The notes under the pieces: generated by a model
What the model was told of the DNA's origin: nothing
The model's input: the letters and a program-made list of their open reading frames with translations, nothing else
Databases searched by the model: none
Shown: positions 1 to 8,988 of the stretch, one piece after another
How the letters are laid out: every line of letters begins with the position of its first letter
How positions within the stretch are numbered: the first letter of the stretch is position 1
Assembly (NCBI RefSeq): GCF_029223195.1
Contig: NZ_JARHUF010000020.1
Coordinates: forward strand, 1 to 64,000
Length of the DNA stretch: 64,000 nucleotides
Direction: 5' to 3'
DNA from: Vibrio sp. CAU 1672
GTDB lineage: Bacteria; Pseudomonadota; Gammaproteobacteria; Enterobacterales; Vibrionaceae
Translations under genes and position numbers: made by a program

Positions 1-292
1 TGACTACCTAGCACTTACCCGATTATGTGGTTATCAGGAGGATCGTCCTCTCACGATTTCAATCCCGATCGGTCTGTGACCAATCTTCGTTACATTGTCA
101 GAGCCGCTGCTCTATTCAGGCTCCTAGGTTCATCTGGTGATACAGATGGTTCACTCGTTGAGCGGTGAACAGCGCTTCATACGACTTCACGTCGCACGTC
201 CAACAGTGAGTTACGTTATTTTGTGTGCAGATTACACGATTAGGTCATACGACTTAATCAACACGGTCTAATCGTGTATGAGTTAGTACAGA
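1..292. other. Non-coding stretch with a chain of short perfect hairpins
   Basis: I find no convincing gene here. The stretch contains a run of perfect short inverted repeats: GAGGA/TCCTC (38-50), GGTC/GACC (71-81), AGAGC/GCTCT (100-113), CATCTG/CAGATG (131-148), GTTCAC/GTGAAC (149-170), CGAC/GTCG (182-194) and ACACGATTAG/CTAATCGTGT (234-277). The 11-mer TCATACGACTT occurs twice, at 177 and 245. It lies directly downstream of the leftward MATE gene, so it could be its 3' region or part of a structured RNA cut by the window edge. It matches no RNA family I can recall. Confidence 0.35.
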
Positions 293-1633
293 TTAACTGA
301 CTTTAAACCTGGTCCACACTTGTGATCGCCAGCGTTTCGCCATGATGATACCGCGCACCCACTCATCCAGCGCAGTGGCCATCCACGCTCCCAGCACGCC
401 ATAGCCCATATGGATGCCAAACAGGTACGAAAACACCACCCCCAGGCCCCACATGCTGAGAATGCCCATTTGCACCGGAAAGCGGATATCACCCGCTCCC
501 TTAAGCGCCGAGATAAACACCAGGTTAAACACCCGCCCGGCCTCCAGCACGATGGATCCCATCACTAAAGTGCCGGCCAGCGCCAATATCTCGGTTTGGC
601 CGGTAAACACGCTGAGTATTTCCAGACGGAAAAGGTAAACCAGTGACGTCACGAGCGTCGATACCACAAAACCGACCAGAAAATAGATCTGCACCCGCCT
701 GGCAATGCTGGTGATCCAGCCTTTGCCGACGTAGTAGCCGGTCTGAATTTGCGCCGCCTGGCCGATCGCCAGCGCGAAAGCAAAAGAAAACCGGGCAATG
801 TTCTGCGCATAAGTGAAGGCCGCCAGCGACGCCGTGCCCATCTGCACCACAAAATAGACAATGCAGATCTGCGCCAGATTATACGACAGCACCTCACCGG
901 CATTCATCCCGCCAATCTTGAGGATTTTGTGGTAAACCGCTTTAGGTACCTGCTTTAGCGTCGACATCGGCAGGGCAATGCTACTGCGCCACAGTATCCA
1001 CGCCAGCAGCAGGGTACCTATCACCTGACTGACCACCGTGGCCACGGCCACCCCTTCCACCCCGTACACCGGCAAGCCAAACGGCTGATACAGGGCAAGG
1101 TAGTTGCCAAAAACATTCAGTACGCCACTGATAAGATTCACCACCATCGGCGAACGTGAATAGCCGTGGCTGCGTAAAATGGTGGTGAAGACAATCCCCA
1201 TCGTGACATTGAATGTCATCGCGCCGCTGATCAACAGGTATTCCCGGGCGTACTGCTCGACCTCTACCTCCAGGCCGTAATACGGCAAAAAATACACCGC
1301 GACCAACACCGCCAACACACTCAGGGCGATCCCCACGCCAACAGAGAGCGCGACACTGGCAACGCCTACCTCTACCGACTCATTCTCTCGCCCCGCCCCG
1401 TTATACTGGGCGATCAGGATCCCGGTGCCGCTGCTGACAAAGGATGAGACAATGATCAGAAAGAAGGTTAACTGAGTGATCACCCCGACCGCTGACACCG
1501 CCTGATCGGAATAGCTACTCAGCATGAACACGTCACTGGTTCCCAACGCCGTGCGCAGAAAAATTTCGACAAGTATCGGCCAGGTCAGTGCCACAATCGA
1601 CATCCGCTGGCTGATGTTCTGGCTATTCGCCAT
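293..1633 (-). CDS. MATE family efflux transporter
   Basis: This is a multidrug and toxic-compound extrusion protein of 446 residues, the usual length of the family. It is an inner-membrane secondary transporter expected to export cationic drugs or metabolites in exchange for sodium ions or protons. About twelve hydrophobic segments are visible in two homologous halves, with the typical N-terminal stretch (TWPILVEIFLRT) and the conserved pattern around residues 30-75. The ATG at 1631-1633 is preceded by GAGGG at a good distance. The gene has its own promoter (1715-1742) and a terminator-like hairpin just upstream of the ribosome-binding site, so it may be controlled by attenuation. The substrate cannot be predicted. 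Confidence 0.88.
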   Translation of the reverse strand: MANSQNISQRMSIVALTWPILVEIFLRTALGTSDVFMLSSYSDQAVSAVGVITQLTFFLIIVSSFVSSGTGILIAQYNGAGRENESVEVGVASVALSVGVGIALSVLAVLVAVYFLPYYGLEVEVEQYAREYLLISGAMTFNVTMGIVFTTILRSHGYSRSPMVVNLISGVLNVFGNYLALYQPFGLPVYGVEGVAVATVVSQVIGTLLLAWILWRSSIALPMSTLKQVPKAVYHKILKIGGMNAGEVLSYNLAQICIVYFVVQMGTASLAAFTYAQNIARFSFAFALAIGQAAQIQTGYYVGKGWITSIARRVQIYFLVGFVVSTLVTSLVYLFRLEILSVFTGQTEILALAGTLVMGSIVLEAGRVFNLVFISALKGAGDIRFPVQMGILSMWGLGVVFSYLFGIHMGYGVLGAWMATALDEWVRGIIMAKRWRSQVWTRFKVS

Positions 1634-1654
1634 ACTGCTACCCTCTACACAACT

Positions 1655-1687
1655 AAAAACTGCCCCACAACAAATTGTGAGGCAGTT
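1655..1687 (-). terminator. Terminator-like hairpin in the MATE leader
   Basis: On the minus strand AACTGCC pairs with GGCAGTT and an inner CACAA/TTGTG stem, and the hairpin is followed by TTTTT. It ends about 20 nt before the MATE start codon and after the only good upstream promoter. It can end read-through from the GH3 gene and may also act as an attenuator for the pump. Confidence 0.6.
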
Positions 1688-1714
1688 AACACTATTGACT
1701 GATTTTGGGCGCGA

Positions 1715-1742
1715 ATTGTATAGCTTTTGTTCGGGATGTCAC
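1715..1742 (-). promoter_or_regulatory. Sigma70-like promoter for the MATE gene
   Basis: On the minus strand GTGACA (1737-1742) and TACAAT (1715-1720) are separated by 16 bp. The expected leader of about 75 nt would run through the hairpin at 1655-1687 before reaching the start codon. Confidence 0.45.
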
Positions 1743-1826
1743 GCCTATTTTGATGTTATTGCAGCAAATAATTGGCTTTTTGCCGCGCTGACCACCAAAG
1801 CATTATTCCACGCTATACCTCGCCCG

Positions 1827-4601
1827 CTACTGCTTGGTGAAAACTATCTTTTCCAGCTCCAGACCCGGTTTGACGAAACGGACATCCAGGTTATAAACGC
1901 CGGGCGCCAGCTTCACCTGCAGACCTTCGACGTTGATCCACACCCCGTCAGTGCCATGGATGGGCAGGGTCATACCAAACTCATCATTGAGGAACAGGCT
2001 GCAAGAGGATTGCGCCAGCGCATCACGCTCATACCTCATCACCCCACTGACCTGATAAACCCCCGGCTCCGATACCGCCACCATCACGGAAGTATCGAGC
2101 TTGGTCGCCAGCTCAATCGCGTTTTCGACCGGGTGCACCATCTCGTCCTGGGCTAGCGGCCGGGGGGCAAAGGTTCTGATCGGCTCATATGCTGTTAGCG
2201 GGCGTTCCATTACCGGTGCCGACATAATAAAGCGGCAGATGTTCATCGCACTGCGTTGCAGCTCGCCCAGGGTTAACCGGCCGGTTTCCAGCGCTTCCAG
2301 GGTGTCATCCCCCATCACGTTACATTCTGCACCATCGTTCTCCACCACCATGTAGAGATCGTTTTGCGCCCGCAGCATAAAGGAGGTGAAGGTTTTATCT
2401 TCTTTGCCCGCTTCAATCGGATCATTCATCTTCGCCCACCAGTCGGTCATCACGATACCGGTGTAGCCCCACTCCCCGCGTAATATCGTGGTATTGAGAT
2501 CATAATTGGAGGCGGTCCAATGGCCATTGACCGGGTTGTAAGCGGTCATGATGGTCGAGGCCCGGCCGTCTTTCACCGCCATTTCAAACGGTTTAATGTG
2601 CACCTCACGCAGTGCCCGCTCAGACATGATGCTGTCCACATCCACCCGCGCCGTTTCCTGATCGTTGGCCGCGAAATGTTTGATCGTACCCGTGACACCG
2701 GCTTCATCCAGGCCGAGGGTTTGCGCCGCCGCCATCACCCCGGTGATCAGCGGATCTTCTGAGAAATACTCAAAGTTACGTCCGTTGAGCGGATGACGGT
2801 GGATGTTAATCCCCGGCCCCAGCAAGGTATCAATCTGATTGGCACGCAGCTCCTGGCCAATCAGGTTAAACAACTGCTGGTTCAAAGGCGGGTTCCAGGT
2901 ACAGCCCAGTAGCGTGCCAATCGGTACCTGAGTGGCTTTATGACCACTGTCCATACGGATCCCAGACGGACCATCTGCCGCCGCCACCACCGGGATCCCC
3001 AGCGCAAACAAACTGTCACAAACACCACCAAAGGCGGCCGCGGTACCCGGCGTCGCTTTCGGGCTGCACATTCCTTCGCCACGCACCAGGATCGCCAGTT
3101 GCTCCGGGGTCATCTGGGCCACAAACGCTTCCAGGCTGGCTTTACCCTGCTTAACATCCATCAGCGTGATGCCCTGATCACCGCTCATTTCCAGTGAACG
3201 CGGCAGATTGGCGTGAATACGCTCCGACAGCGACACGCTGCGCAGCGGCACCGCTTCGTGTTCCAGGCGATACACGCCAAGGTCATTCGGCTTTCCGGGC
3301 TTGATGCGTTCGAAAGCCTGCACCGGTGCACAGGCCTCACTGAGCACCTCCACCAGCAACAGCTGCGCCAGCTCCAGGGTGGCCGCAATCGGCTCGGCCC
3401 GGCGAACACTCGCCCCCAGATAAAACTGGTAGCGGCCAGATTCCAGCACGTAACAGTTGCGGTGTCCGGTCTGGCCGCCGTCGTCGTAGGAAGCCAGGGA
3501 GGCGACAGGAACCGAAACCCGCACCAGTTGACTGTCCCCCGGCAGGATCACTTCTGTTTTGGCAAACCCCGCCAGGACCCGGGCAGGTTTGCCCAGTTCA
3601 CCCTGTGGCGCTTCAACATACAGCTGCACCACCTCTTTACCCGCAAACTCGCGGCCAAGGTTGGTCACTTCAATATCAAAATGCAACACAGCGGCCACCC
3701 CCTCACCTTGCTGGCGGTATTGCACCAGCTCGCGGCGAAACTCGGTATAAGACAGCCCGGCACCAAATTCAAACTGCACCGCCTCAGGATTGAAGGTTTC
3801 GAAATAGCGGTAACCGACATAAATATCTTCTGCGTAAAGATTGCGGTCGGTACGACCAAAGTTGGCCGACGACGGGTAATCCGCCAACCGGTAGGCAATG
3901 GTATCAGTCAGGCGGCCACTCGGAGACTGCCGGCCCGAAATCACGTCCGCCAGCCCGTGGCCACCCTCCATCCCGGCCGCCCAGCTGTAGAGGACCGCTT
4001 TGATCGACGCATGACCTTCAATGGTGTCTAACCAGGCCATATCCATAATGTTGGTGACGTTCATCACCACGATCACTTCAGAGAAGTGGCGCGCCACTTT
4101 GGTCAGCATGTCCTGTTCGCATTCGGTCAGGCGATAACTTCCGGGGGCATCGGCGTTGTCCTGATCTTCCCCTGCGGTGCGGCCAATAAACACCATGGCT
4201 TTGTTGGACTGAGCGGCCGCCTCTGCGACCAGTTCATCCGTAAGCGGCATCTCTTGCTGGAACCAGGGCTCTGCCGCCCAGCCACCGCCGCCATCGTCGA
4301 ACGGGTGCTGCGCTATCCAGTCCTGATACACGGCCACCAGCTCTTCATTGATACGCACACGGCTATTGGCACGCAAACCATCCAGCGCGCTGATGGCGTA
4401 AGGCACATTCACCGCCCCGCCAGATCCGGTACCGCTGCGGTAGGTGTCAATCTGACAGCGGCCAAACAGAGAAAGCGTATCGCTGGCCCGTACCGGCAGC
4501 ACCGCATCCGCATTCTTCAGTAATACAATCCCTTCAGCGGCGGCCTGTCGGCTCACCGGGACCAGCCTCTTTTGCACCTGGCTTATTTGTTTATTGTTCA
4601 T
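1827..4601 (-). CDS. GH3 beta-glucosidase with permuted domain order
   Basis: This glycoside hydrolase family 3 enzyme of about 924 residues probably removes terminal beta-linked glucose from oligosaccharides in the cytosol, since no signal peptide is visible. The domain order is reversed from common GH3 enzymes. The GH3 C-terminal domain comes first (EGIVLLKNADAVLPV near residue 30, TGSGG near 60), then a fibronectin-III-like domain (about 310-400), then the catalytic barrel (about 470-780) with the nucleophile aspartate in IVMTDWW. A further beta-rich domain of about 100 residues ends the protein. This order is known from Ruminococcus and Butyrivibrio beta-glucosidases. I chose ATG 4601 (MNNKQIS) over ATG 4619, though neither has a strong ribosome-binding site. 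The AraC regulator upstream is transcribed divergently and probably controls it. Confidence 0.85.
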   Translation of the reverse strand: MNNKQISQVQKRLVPVSRQAAAEGIVLLKNADAVLPVRASDTLSLFGRCQIDTYRSGTGSGGAVNVPYAISALDGLRANSRVRINEELVAVYQDWIAQHPFDDGGGGWAAEPWFQQEMPLTDELVAEAAAQSNKAMVFIGRTAGEDQDNADAPGSYRLTECEQDMLTKVARHFSEVIVVMNVTNIMDMAWLDTIEGHASIKAVLYSWAAGMEGGHGLADVISGRQSPSGRLTDTIAYRLADYPSSANFGRTDRNLYAEDIYVGYRYFETFNPEAVQFEFGAGLSYTEFRRELVQYRQQGEGVAAVLHFDIEVTNLGREFAGKEVVQLYVEAPQGELGKPARVLAGFAKTEVILPGDSQLVRVSVPVASLASYDDGGQTGHRNCYVLESGRYQFYLGASVRRAEPIAATLELAQLLLVEVLSEACAPVQAFERIKPGKPNDLGVYRLEHEAVPLRSVSLSERIHANLPRSLEMSGDQGITLMDVKQGKASLEAFVAQMTPEQLAILVRGEGMCSPKATPGTAAAFGGVCDSLFALGIPVVAAADGPSGIRMDSGHKATQVPIGTLLGCTWNPPLNQQLFNLIGQELRANQIDTLLGPGINIHRHPLNGRNFEYFSEDPLITGVMAAAQTLGLDEAGVTGTIKHFAANDQETARVDVDSIMSERALREVHIKPFEMAVKDGRASTIMTAYNPVNGHWTASNYDLNTTILRGEWGYTGIVMTDWWAKMNDPIEAGKEDKTFTSFMLRAQNDLYMVVENDGAECNVMGDDTLEALETGRLTLGELQRSAMNICRFIMSAPVMERPLTAYEPIRTFAPRPLAQDEMVHPVENAIELATKLDTSVMVAVSEPGVYQVSGVMRYERDALAQSSCSLFLNDEFGMTLPIHGTDGVWINVEGLQVKLAPGVYNLDVRFVKPGLELEKIVFTKQ

Positions 4602-4874
4602 ACACAACCACTCGACCATTTACTTTTGTTTCACGTTCGGCAATCCAGTCACAACCCGGCCAAAACCCCCGGTTGTACGGCATTGCCAATATTCATTAAT
4701 TATCGCTATCCACCAGGTACCCGGACGCGGCGAACACGCTCTCTCGCATACGGTGCCACCGGCCTGAAAACAGCAAAAATTCCTGATAGATATTCGTTTT
4801 GCCGTGGAGAAATAGTATGCTTAGCAGCTGCGCCATTCTACCAATATGGCGACAATTAAAAGGAATATCGCGAC

Positions 4875-5771
4875 ATGAGCATTACTTATCAGCTAAAAGC
4901 ACATCAGAAACACAGCCATCTCAAATTTGCTTACGTTGATGGTCATCACCATTGCGATTTTGCCCCGCACCGGCATGACTTCTCTGAGCTGTTTCTAGTG
5001 GTCAGTGGCAGCGGTAAGCACACCGTCGCTGATCAGGAGTACCCGCTGCGCCAGGGGGATGTATTTGTCATTAATGGCGATATTGAACATGGCTTTCGCG
5101 ATGTCGATAAGCTGAAAATCATCAATCTGATGTTCGATGCCTCGACCCCTTTTTTTGAACTGCCGTCAATGCGCCAGTTATCCGGCTACCAGGCGATGTT
5201 TAAAGTCGAACCCATCGCCCGGCAGAGCAAGGAATATCAGGCGAAGCTGACTTTAAGCCAACCACAGTTCGGTGAAATTGAGCAGTTACTGATGCAAATT
5301 CATCACGAATACCAGCAGGGCACCGCCGGATTTGAAGTGATGCTCACCAGCCTGATGCAGCAACTGGTCATTGCCCTGTCGCGCTTATATCAGAATCAGA
5401 CCCAGGATTTGCCGCAAACCACATTAGCCCTGAGCCGGGCGCTGGTGTTCATTGAACAACACTTTAACGAGATTGGGATCAGCAGTGAGACGATTGCGCA
5501 GGCCGCATTTATCAGCAAACGCCAGCTGGAAAGGCTGTTTCGCCAGTTCCTCAATACCTCGCCCAACCAATACCTGCGCGAGACTCAGCTTAATCACGCG
5601 CTGAAACTACTTAATCAGGAAAATGAACGCCCGGTGCAACAGGTGGCCGAGCTGTGCGGGTTTGCCGACAGTAACTATTTCTCGAAATGCTTCAAACAAC
5701 GATTCCAGCAAAGCCCCAGAACCTACCGCAAGATGAACCTTTCTCAGGCAAAAAAAAAGCCGCTAAATTAG
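4875..5771 (+). CDS. AraC family transcriptional regulator
   Basis: The protein has 298 residues. An N-terminal cupin (about 10-95, with HRHDFSELFLVVSG and GDVFVIN) is expected to bind a sugar, and two AraC-type helix-turn-helix motifs lie at about 195-290, ending in the family signature ESPRTYRK-like QQSPRTYRK. AAGGAA precedes the ATG. It is divergent from the GH3 gene across a 255-bp region, so it is likely the activator of that gene and of itself. Its last codons (KKKPLN) are encoded by the stem of the terminator that serves the convergent porin gene. Confidence 0.88.
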   Translation: MSITYQLKAHQKHSHLKFAYVDGHHHCDFAPHRHDFSELFLVVSGSGKHTVADQEYPLRQGDVFVINGDIEHGFRDVDKLKIINLMFDASTPFFELPSMRQLSGYQAMFKVEPIARQSKEYQAKLTLSQPQFGEIEQLLMQIHHEYQQGTAGFEVMLTSLMQQLVIALSRLYQNQTQDLPQTTLALSRALVFIEQHFNEIGISSETIAQAAFISKRQLERLFRQFLNTSPNQYLRETQLNHALKLLNQENERPVQQVAELCGFADSNYFSKCFKQRFQQSPRTYRKMNLSQAKKKPLN

Positions 5772-5776
5772 CGGCT
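5751..5776 (-). terminator. Rho-independent terminator of the porin gene, inside the araC 3' end
   Basis: On the minus strand AGCCGCTAA/TTAGCGGCT is followed by eight Ts. The orientation fits the leftward porin gene ending at 5946. The stem overlaps the last five codons of the AraC gene. Confidence 0.8.
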
Positions 5777-5945
5777 ATGAATGGTTGACCATTCAGTGCA
5801 ATATAATCGAGCTCCCCCGTTGAGTATTCAAGTAACCGTCCTTCAATGGAACTGACGCTACTTAAACTAATTTCTCGCATATTGCCAAGTGGATTCAGTG
5901 CGGCCCCCCAAGAACCGCACCAGAGTTAAGAACTCAAGTGGTGGA

Positions 5946-7202
5946 TTACCACCAAGCTTCAAACATTGCGCCAACCGCAAATGTATCCACTTTGTCAGAA
6001 GCGACAGCTACACCATCACCATTAACTTTGTTGTCTGCCTCACCTGCTGTAGCGTAAAAGCGCAGCATCGGACGTCCCCAAGGCACACTGTCGATCGCCA
6101 TGTTTTGTGAAACGGTGATCTTCCATGCCGCATTGCTTTCGTTCGCCTGGTCGTAATCAACCAGAGAGTAGCCCGCTTCTAGCCAGGTTGAGTGCGTATC
6201 ATCCCATGCGTGCATCGGGCGTACGATGACACTGTAGTTAGTACGATCTTGCGCAGCATTGTCGGCGTATTCTGAATTGTGGTAGGCCAGCTGGTAATCC
6301 ATGCTGGTTTTGTCGCCCAGAGAAATGCCAGACTGGAAGCTTGCGTAAATGGTGTCTAAACCTTCTGTACGGTTAAACGCAGTGTTGTCAGAGTTGGTGC
6401 TGTAGCGCAGGCTCAGTTTCTTGCCAGAGAAATCAAACACCGTGGCAACCTGGAAGGCTTCATCAACATCAGCACTGTCTGACTTGTCATCTGACAAACC
6501 GTAGTTCATGTAAATATCAAGGTTATTACCTTCACCTAAAGACAGGCCATGCAGTTTTGAAGTCAGCGCGTAGTTGCCACTGTCACCGGTACCTGTCCAG
6601 TTGCTGCCATCGGTTTGACCGACAAAACCAACGTCCAGTTTCAAAGCACCCATATCGAGATTTTTAAAGCCGGCACCCTGACCATCGTGGGTCATCAGAA
6701 AGTAGTCGTTCAGACCTTCCTGTGGACGCTGGTGGAAATCACGACCCGCCCAGATGTACAGATCAGGCTGAGCGTCAAATACGTTCGAAACGCCCGCGTA
6801 GAACTTTTTCAGGAAGACATCGGCATTACCGACGATGTCGCCATCAACGTCACCCGGCATTTTCCACCAGTTTTCCATCATCACGTTCAGATCCCATTTC
6901 GTGCCGTTAGCACCTTCAAATCGTTTTGTGAACTGGAACTCGCCACCGTTGGTTTCATTGCCTAAACGACCCGCTGCATTACCTGCTTTTTGACCAGCAG
7001 CACCAACGTAACGGTTGCCGTCAGCTTCAAAATGGAAACCGTAGCGCGCATAACCGGTGAACTGAACATCCGAGCTTTGCTGTGATTCCAGTGCTTCTAC
7101 ACGTTTTAGTAGCGCATCAACGTCCGCGTTTGCAAAAGTTGAAACTGAAGCAAGCGAAGCTGCCACTGCAAGGGTAAGAGGTACTACCTTAAAGTTTTTC
7201 AT
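5946..7202 (-). CDS. LamB-like carbohydrate porin with N-terminal coiled coil
   Basis: This 418-residue protein belongs to the maltoporin (LamB) family, an 18-strand outer-membrane barrel that admits oligosaccharides. A Sec signal peptide ends near FANA (residue 26). A short heptad segment follows (VDALLKRVEALESQQ), as in sucrose-porin-like members, then the barrel starts at VQFTGYARYGFHFEAD. The C-terminus FEAWW has the aromatic end required for outer-membrane insertion. GGAG lies 8-11 nt before the ATG. A perfect operator palindrome lies 37 bp upstream of the start, so the gene belongs to the beta-glucan regulon; laminari- or gluco-oligosaccharides are the inferred cargo. Confidence 0.87.
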   Translation of the reverse strand: MKNFKVVPLTLAVAASLASVSTFANADVDALLKRVEALESQQSSDVQFTGYARYGFHFEADGNRYVGAAGQKAGNAAGRLGNETNGGEFQFTKRFEGANGTKWDLNVMMENWWKMPGDVDGDIVGNADVFLKKFYAGVSNVFDAQPDLYIWAGRDFHQRPQEGLNDYFLMTHDGQGAGFKNLDMGALKLDVGFVGQTDGSNWTGTGDSGNYALTSKLHGLSLGEGNNLDIYMNYGLSDDKSDSADVDEAFQVATVFDFSGKKLSLRYSTNSDNTAFNRTEGLDTIYASFQSGISLGDKTSMDYQLAYHNSEYADNAAQDRTNYSVIVRPMHAWDDTHSTWLEAGYSLVDYDQANESNAAWKITVSQNMAIDSVPWGRPMLRFYATAGEADNKVNGDGVAVASDKVDTFAVGAMFEAWW

Positions 7203-7238
7203 GATAACTCCATCATTTCATTATTATATATAGCCTTA

Positions 7239-7256
7239 TAAGAAAGCGCTTTCTTA
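7239..7256. promoter_or_regulatory. LacI-type operator, 18-bp perfect palindrome
   Basis: TAAGAAAGCGCTTTCTTA contains the core GAAAGCGCTTTC (7242-7253) and lies just upstream of the porin start. The 359-bp gap 7203-7561 holds this site, a second copy at 7414 and the terminator of the next porin gene. Confidence 0.85.
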
Positions 7257-7413
7257 CGTGAGCAAAATTTTTTGCCCACAAAGAATAAATATTCACCTGA
7301 ATTCAGATAAAAAGACAGAAACAACCTAAATCAGCGGTAAAAACCTACTCCCTAGCGCTTTTGATTGGCATTATATGGACAAAATCCAGTTGTAAAAGTG
7401 ATCAAACTCACCA

Positions 7414-7427
7414 AGAAAGCGCTTTCC
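7414..7427. promoter_or_regulatory. LacI-type operator, second copy before the porin gene
   Basis: AGAAAGCGCTTTCC carries the same 12-bp core (7415-7426), 173 bp from the first copy. The spacing would allow looping by a tetrameric or paired LacI-type repressor. Confidence 0.75.
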
Positions 7428-7492
7428 TAGTGAGAGCAATCACATTGTCAGTAACTAATCAGAAACCCGAAACCATTTACATCGGAAATTAA

Positions 7493-7520
7493 AAAAGCCC
7501 CAAAGCATATTTGAGGCTTT
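7493..7520 (-). terminator. Rho-independent terminator of the second porin gene
   Basis: On the minus strand AAAGCCTCAAA pairs with TTTGGGGCTTT (one G-U pair) around TATG and runs into TTTT. It lies 40 bp after the porin stop codon. Confidence 0.75.
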
Positions 7521-7561
7521 ATATGTGACCCTGGTTTCATTACATCAGGGCAAAGATTAGG

Positions 7562-8911
7562 TTACCACCAGACTTCCGCCTGGATCCCCAGGATCAGATC
7601 AGACTCCGTCTCACCATCGACAATGTTAGTCCAGGAGTCTGGCAGGTAGGTGGCGAACATTCGGATTTCCGGCGCAACACCAATCGATGTCGGCAGAATC
7701 ACCGTTGGCGCGACGGTCACTTTACTCTGTGTCCACGATCCGCCGTTCCAGTTGTTATAGACATAACCCGCTTCGCCCTGGAGATAGAAGTGTTGGCTGA
7801 TAGGCATCGTTGGGCGAACCATGGCTGATACCCAGTAGTTGTAACCACCGTCAGAGCGGGCATCGCCCTCCGCCATATCATTGTACTGCGCCTGGATAGA
7901 CGGGAATAAGCTGATGCCATTCTCGAAGAAATACCCGCCCCAAAGCAGTGCGCGGGCCGAGGTGTCATCGTCTTCTAAATGGGTTAACAGGTAGGTCGCA
8001 TCGCCCGCCGGCCCCCAGTCATTATGTTGGCCTTGCGCCAGCGATCCCGGGTGGTAGGCATTATAATCGGTGATCGTACCGCCGAGCAGGTTACCCGCAC
8101 CGAGCCCTTTGCCTGCCTGGACAATAATATTGGAGAAACCGTTTCCAGGTAAGCCAAAGAAACTGCTTAAGTTGTAGGTTGCGGTCAAATCAAAACCCGT
8201 TTCCGCCCACTCTTTGCCTTCTCTGTCCCAGTTGTCGGGCATCGCCTTCAGTAAGGCTGACAGTTTTAAGTTACCAAAAGTCGAACTGATATTCACCGCA
8301 TGAAGCAGGTTATTCAGGTTGGTCTCATTGTTGCCGACTTCTGCCGGATCCGTCTCCCAGCGGTCAATGCTCTCATCGACGCGATCACTCACAATGTAGG
8401 CCAGATTCACCACCGATTCCCCGAATTCATAGCCTTGTACACCCAGGCCGGTACCGGACATGTCGTGGTAGAAGAAGTCGGTCATAAAAATATAGTTATC
8501 TTCTTTACCGTACTCGCGACGCCCGGCCCATAACGTACCGGATGGCGTGACACCATTCAGCTCAAAGAACGCGTTACCGATGCCGGCTTCCACCGAATCC
8601 GCACTGGATGTCAGCGCTGACTCATCCCCGCGTTTACTCAAACCAAAATGGATCTTGAAGTTTCGCCCATCATCAAAATCCCATTTGCTGATCAGTTTGG
8701 CGTTGTAATCATTGTCCGCCTCAAGACCCAACCGGCCTAAGGTTTCCTTCTGCCCGGCATAATTTGAGCGCTTAAAGTCATTTTCAGAACTCAGCATAAT
8801 CCCCGTTCTGAAGTAACCGTGAAACTCAAATCCCTCGGTTTGGTTAGCGCTGGCCAGACTAGGCATGCCCAGTACCGTAGCAATACACAATGCGGTTGTT
8901 GTTATTCTCAT
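7562..8911 (-). CDS. LamB-like carbohydrate porin, second copy
   Basis: This outer-membrane sugar porin has about 449 residues. A signal peptide (MRITTTALCIATVLGMPSLA) leads into the barrel start GFEFHGYFRTGIMLSSEN, and the C-terminus is AEVWW. Family features include the GRLGLE and TLWAGRREYGKEDNYIFMTD segments. The reading frame stays open upstream to 8980, but that extension would run across the operator at 8931-8944. GAGG at 8917-8920 favours ATG 8911 (ATG 8914 is also possible), which restores a clean signal peptide. With the neighbouring porin it gives two different outer-membrane entry routes in one regulon. Confidence 0.85.
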   Translation of the reverse strand: MRITTTALCIATVLGMPSLASANQTEGFEFHGYFRTGIMLSSENDFKRSNYAGQKETLGRLGLEADNDYNAKLISKWDFDDGRNFKIHFGLSKRGDESALTSSADSVEAGIGNAFFELNGVTPSGTLWAGRREYGKEDNYIFMTDFFYHDMSGTGLGVQGYEFGESVVNLAYIVSDRVDESIDRWETDPAEVGNNETNLNNLLHAVNISSTFGNLKLSALLKAMPDNWDREGKEWAETGFDLTATYNLSSFFGLPGNGFSNIIVQAGKGLGAGNLLGGTITDYNAYHPGSLAQGQHNDWGPAGDATYLLTHLEDDDTSARALLWGGYFFENGISLFPSIQAQYNDMAEGDARSDGGYNYWVSAMVRPTMPISQHFYLQGEAGYVYNNWNGGSWTQSKVTVAPTVILPTSIGVAPEIRMFATYLPDSWTNIVDGETESDLILGIQAEVWW

Positions 8912-8930
8912 CATTACCTCTAATCCATTT

Positions 8931-8944
8931 AGAAAGCGCTTTCT
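8931..8944. promoter_or_regulatory. LacI-type operator before the second porin
   Basis: AGAAAGCGCTTTCT, core 8932-8943, lies about 20 bp upstream of the chosen porin start. Its position between promoter and ribosome-binding site suits repression. Confidence 0.82.
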
Positions 8945-8988
8945 TTTCAAACTCCAGAAAAGCGTCAGTTGATGTATCAATTATCCAG

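Noticed and set aside
262..292. Faint resemblance of the minus strand to the 3' end of 23S rRNA (CTGTACTAA)
   Set aside because: Only about nine bases agree and no further rRNA sequence follows.
1524..2156. 210-codon plus-strand frame across the MATE and GH3 genes
   Set aside because: It is antisense to two well-supported genes and to the terminator and promoter between them.
3213..4031. 272-codon plus-strand frame inside the GH3 gene
   Set aside because: Mirror-frame of a GC-rich coding sequence, with histidine/arginine/glutamine-rich composition and no family match.
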